64,000 nt of DNA, taken from contig JBAIZL010000063.1 of assembly GCA_036971475.1 (NCBI GenBank), positions 2,390,290 through 2,454,289 on the forward strand, read 5' to 3'. A program made the translations under genes and the position numbers. Within the stretch, counting starts at the first letter, position 1, and each line of letters opens with the position of its first letter. This document shows, one piece after another, positions 60,891-64,000 of the stretch. Under the pieces are notes generated by a model. It saw only the letters and a list, made by a program, of their open reading frames with translations. It was not told the origin of the DNA and made no database searches. This DNA is from Prosapia bicincta. Lineage: Eukaryota; Arthropoda; Insecta; Hemiptera; Cercopidae.

Positions 60891-61480
60891 CATTTGGTCA
60901 CCTAATATTCAACGTGTAATGGTCAATCACAAAATTATTTCGGCACAACAGCTAAATTACATTTAAAACTATTGGAAATAAAAAATACTGTCCTTTAAAA
61001 AATAATGACGCTCTTTCCCCTAGTTTATCAAAGCTTCTTCCTAACAAATTCACTTCTACAGCGATGCCATTTTTGGGAAAGCAGAAAGCTATTCTAATTA
61101 TATTGCTAGAAATACTAATGAATAGCCCAAAACCATTAATACATGATTATCTTAATTATTTTAAAATAAAATCATTAAATGTAGCAGACCTACCAGGAGA
61201 CCGAGCATCGCTCTGATGAGGCGGAGCGTATATGGTAAGTTAATTGAGTAAAATACAACAATGAATTTATTACATACACATAATAAACACATTTTATATT
61301 CACAAAATAAACATATTTGATTACACAATAGGCTATATCATACCGTACATGTCAACTTCCATATCATTCGGGTTTTGTGTTGGCATTGGAGGAGCATTAG
61401 AACGGCTGTTCAGAACTTCTTTCCATACTTCGTTGCGGGAGTGTGTGTGGGACTGGTGGCGACAAAAACAGAGTTCCATA
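60891..61480. other. unassigned sequence
   Basis: No gene recognised. 61180-61240 contains a less AT-rich stretch (CAGGAGACCGAGCATCGC). Confidence 0.3.
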
Positions 61481-61483
61481 AGG

Positions 61484-62326
61484 AAGGAGCCACTGGGGCG
61501 GAATCCCGAATTTTTCAAAGGTTGTGACTGTTGCAAATACATTTCTTGGGACTGAAAACCCTCCAAATAAAAAATCCTTGGACGAAAAAATGTTTGTCTG
61601 GAAATAAAAAATCTAGGAGCCACTGGGGCGGAATCCCGAATTTTTCAAAGGTTGTGACTGTTGCAAATCGATTTCCCGGGACTGAAAACCCTCCAAATAA
61701 AAAATCCTTGGACGAAAAAAATGTTTGCCTGGAAATAAAAAATCTAGAAGCCACTGGGGCAGAATGTTTGCCTGGAAATAAAAAATCTAGAAGCCACTGG
61801 GGCGGAATCCCGAATTTTTCAAAGGTTGTGACTGTTGCAAATCGATTTCCCGGGACTAAAAACCCTCCAAATAAAAAATCCTTGGACGAAAAAATGTTTG
61901 CCTGGAAATAAAAAATCTAGGAGCCACTGGGGCGGAATCCCGAATTTTTCAAAGGTTGTGACTGTTGCAAATCGATTTCCCGGGACTGAAAACCCTCCAA
62001 ATGAAAAATCCTTGGACGAAAAAATGTTTGCCTGGAAATAAAAAATCTAGAAGCCACTGGGGCGGAATCCCGAATTTTCCCTAGGGTTTCCCGTAACCGA
62101 AACTCTCCACAAAAGTAAAAAATCAAAAATTCTTTGATGGAAAAAAGTTTGTCCAGGCTTAGTTTCATGTGGATAACATGAAAACTCTAGGAGCCACTGG
62201 GGCGCCATCCAGAATTTTCCCAAGGTTGAGATCGGTAGCAATTGATTTCCCGTGGCCGAAAACTCAAAGAAAAATCAAAATATCAAAAATCCTTGAAGGG
62301 GAAAAATGTCTGTCCGGGTCCGTGCC
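61484..62326 (+). repeat. minisatellite, about 130-bp unit, six to seven copies
   Basis: Units begin GA(G/A)GCCACTGGGGCGGAATC at 61484, 61617, 61748 (42-bp partial), 61790, 61921, 62050 and 62191. The middle units are nearly identical and the last two are diverged. Overlapping frames on both strands (for example 61531-61911) stay open only because the repeat lacks stops in phase. Confidence 0.92.
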
Positions 62327-62879
62327 TATTTTATAATAGCATGTTTAATTGCCTTATGTTATTCAATATATTTTAGCCTATAAACGACTTTAGTATCTTA
62401 TCATTATATTTGTAATTACCTCGGAAACATCGATACTAGCAGAAACTAGAACATTATAGCAAAAATAAAATGATTTTACTTGAGAAATGCATTAACCCCG
62501 ATAATATATTGTGAGAGGCAATTCCCGATATTTCCTACTTCTTTTGCTTCAACCGAATTTGTCTTTAATTTAAAAGTTTACTAACAAGCTACCAACAGAA
62601 GTTGGGTTATTCGAGTTACTTAAATGTTTCCATAATTTCTGATGTCTGTAGAGTGTGAATTTTGTTTGCATGTTTATTACAAACTTTCTCCATCAGATGT
62701 TTTGGTTATATGCCTGAAAATTCAATATGTTTCTTTAATTTTAAGCATTTTGTTCTCATTTATCATTTGTTTAAAAACTGAACTTTACAAATTAATTCTA
62801 TTTTATCGGTTAAAAGCTTCGTCGAAATACTAAGTTAAAGCAGTGCTTTAATGGCCAACTCTGTTACCTTTTAAGTGTA

Positions 62880-63505
62880 GGGTACAGAAAAAAGATTCAT
62901 ACTAATCAAGTAGAACAGAAAAAGACCAATACAAGTCAAGTACAACAGGAAAACCCCATAAAAATTATGTAGAACAGAATAAAGACCTATAGAATAAAGA
63001 CAAATTGAGTAGACCAGAAAAAACCCATAAAAGTTATGTAGAACAGAAAAAAACACAAATTATGTAGAACAAAATAAAGATCCATACAAATCAAGTACAA
63101 CAGAAAAAGGCCAATACAAGTTAGGTACAACAGGAAAAACCCATACAAATTATGTAGAACAGAATAAAGACCCATAAAAATTGAGTAGACCAGAGACAGA
63201 CTCATACAAATTATGCATACCAGAAAAGGCCCAATACAAGTTATTTAAAACAGAATAGGACCCATACAAATTAAACAGAATTGGATAAAAGACCTATACA
63301 ATTTGAGTACAACAGAAAAACACCATAAAAATTATGTAGAACAGAAGAAACCAATAAAAATTACGTAGAACAGAAAAAAGAACCTTACAAATTATGTAGA
63401 ACAAAAAACCCGTAAACAATAGGCCTATGTAGAAAAGAAAAAATACTAATAAAAATTAAGTAGAACAGAAAAAAGGCCCAGAAAAATTAGGCAGAACAGA
63501 AAAAG
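62880..63505 (+). repeat. minisatellite, about 36-bp unit
   Basis: About 17 diverged copies of a unit like TATGTAGAACAGAAAAAACC followed by CATACAAAT. Minus-strand frames with repeated LYGFFLLY words are by-products. Confidence 0.9.
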
Positions 63506-63509
63506 GGTA

Positions 63510-64000
63510 ATTAATGTTCTTCGACATTTTAATTATATTAAGACTACGACAGATTTTGAGCTTTAGGATGCTATCTAATTTCGATATTTTGTTGAGCCCC
63601 AGTGTCCTTCCGGACTTTTGTCAATACCCCACCCCTGAGAAAAGGTTTCTAGCTGCGCTATGACCGTTGGCTACAATTGTCTTGGCTAAAATGAAAGTGG
63701 TGGAAGTAAGGCATTTTAACTGCGTTTTAAGTAAGTGACGTTTTCGTGAAACAACCACTTTAAAATATCTAAGTTATATATCTTGAAACGGTTTTATTGT
63801 AATTTATAAAGGCCTAATTTTCAACTGTATGCTTTATGTTGCGTAAAACATATATTTAGGCTGTATTATATAGCTTTGAGTAGCTTCATATCATTCTGAA
63901 TTTTACAATTTTATCCAAAAAGAAAATAAAACAGTAGAGGGGAGATAAGGAAAGATCTCCACATAATTTAACAACTTGATTTACTTTGTAAGAAACGCTC
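63510..64000. other. window end, no gene recognised
   Basis: AT-rich; nothing supported. Confidence 0.3.

Noticed and set aside
61531..61911. 126-codon open frame with repeated peptide blocks
   Set aside because: The repeats match the 130-bp minisatellite unit, with frames open on both strands and no homologue recognised.
62871..63205. Leucine/tyrosine-rich minus-strand frames resembling membrane peptides
   Set aside because: They follow the 36-bp minisatellite period exactly.

Overview
The window is AT-rich, intron-rich animal DNA, almost certainly from an insect. Two host genes can be reconstructed from splice-bounded exons. One is an endosulfine/ARPP19 homologue whose C-terminal half closely resembles the insect protein. 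The other is a CLIP-domain serine protease, a protein class typical of arthropods. Introns are 1.8 to 11.7 kb and full of mobile DNA. There are no operons, CRISPR arrays or prokaryotic signals, and I recognised no tRNA or rRNA gene.

Layout. 1-7.4 kb: inverted satellite-like repeats, a foldback element (1619-2962) and a pogo/Tigger transposon with TA target duplications (4545-7160). 7.45-24.3 kb: the endosulfine gene on the + strand, with coding exons at 7452-7550, 19233-19352 and 24135-24320. Its first coding intron holds an LTR retroelement (7864-12659, ATCT target duplication) and relics of a TTAA-flanked element, a mariner-like element, a FLYWCH/MULE element and a LINE. Its second intron holds a Penelope-like element (PLE) with kilobase-long inverted arms, followed by a foldback repeat. 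24.3-39.4 kb: intergenic DNA with a second pogo-like element, a hAT-type MITE, a second PLE relic and a Harbinger relic. 39.4-54.05 kb: the CLIP-domain serine protease on the - strand (seven exons found, N-terminal exon or exons not found), with a third PLE relic, a LINE relic and two hAT-type MITEs in its introns. 54.1-64 kb: a hammerhead pair, a Gypsy integrase relic, microsatellites, a hAT-like element and two minisatellites.

The strongest non-standard signal is a set of hammerhead-ribozyme-like motifs. Two places (52592-52706 and 54227-54344) carry an inverted pair: two complete cores on opposite strands, about 25 bp apart, each with the CTGANGA box, stem II, GAAA, a very short stem III and pairing stem I arms. 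A further nearly complete motif lies at 37299-37343, and more degenerate ones lie 80-225 bp downstream of the GIY-YIG reading frame of all three PLE relics. Hammerheads are known from PLE terminal regions, so a PLE origin is the default reading. The repeated divergent-pair geometry away from any PLE coding sequence deserves a closer look.

How the genes act: endosulfine is a cytoplasmic PP2A-B55 inhibitor switched on by Greatwall kinase. The protease is a secreted zymogen of the kind used in extracellular proteolytic cascades. Nothing in the window suggests that they function together; they are neighbours that converge tail to tail across about 15 kb of transposon-rich DNA.
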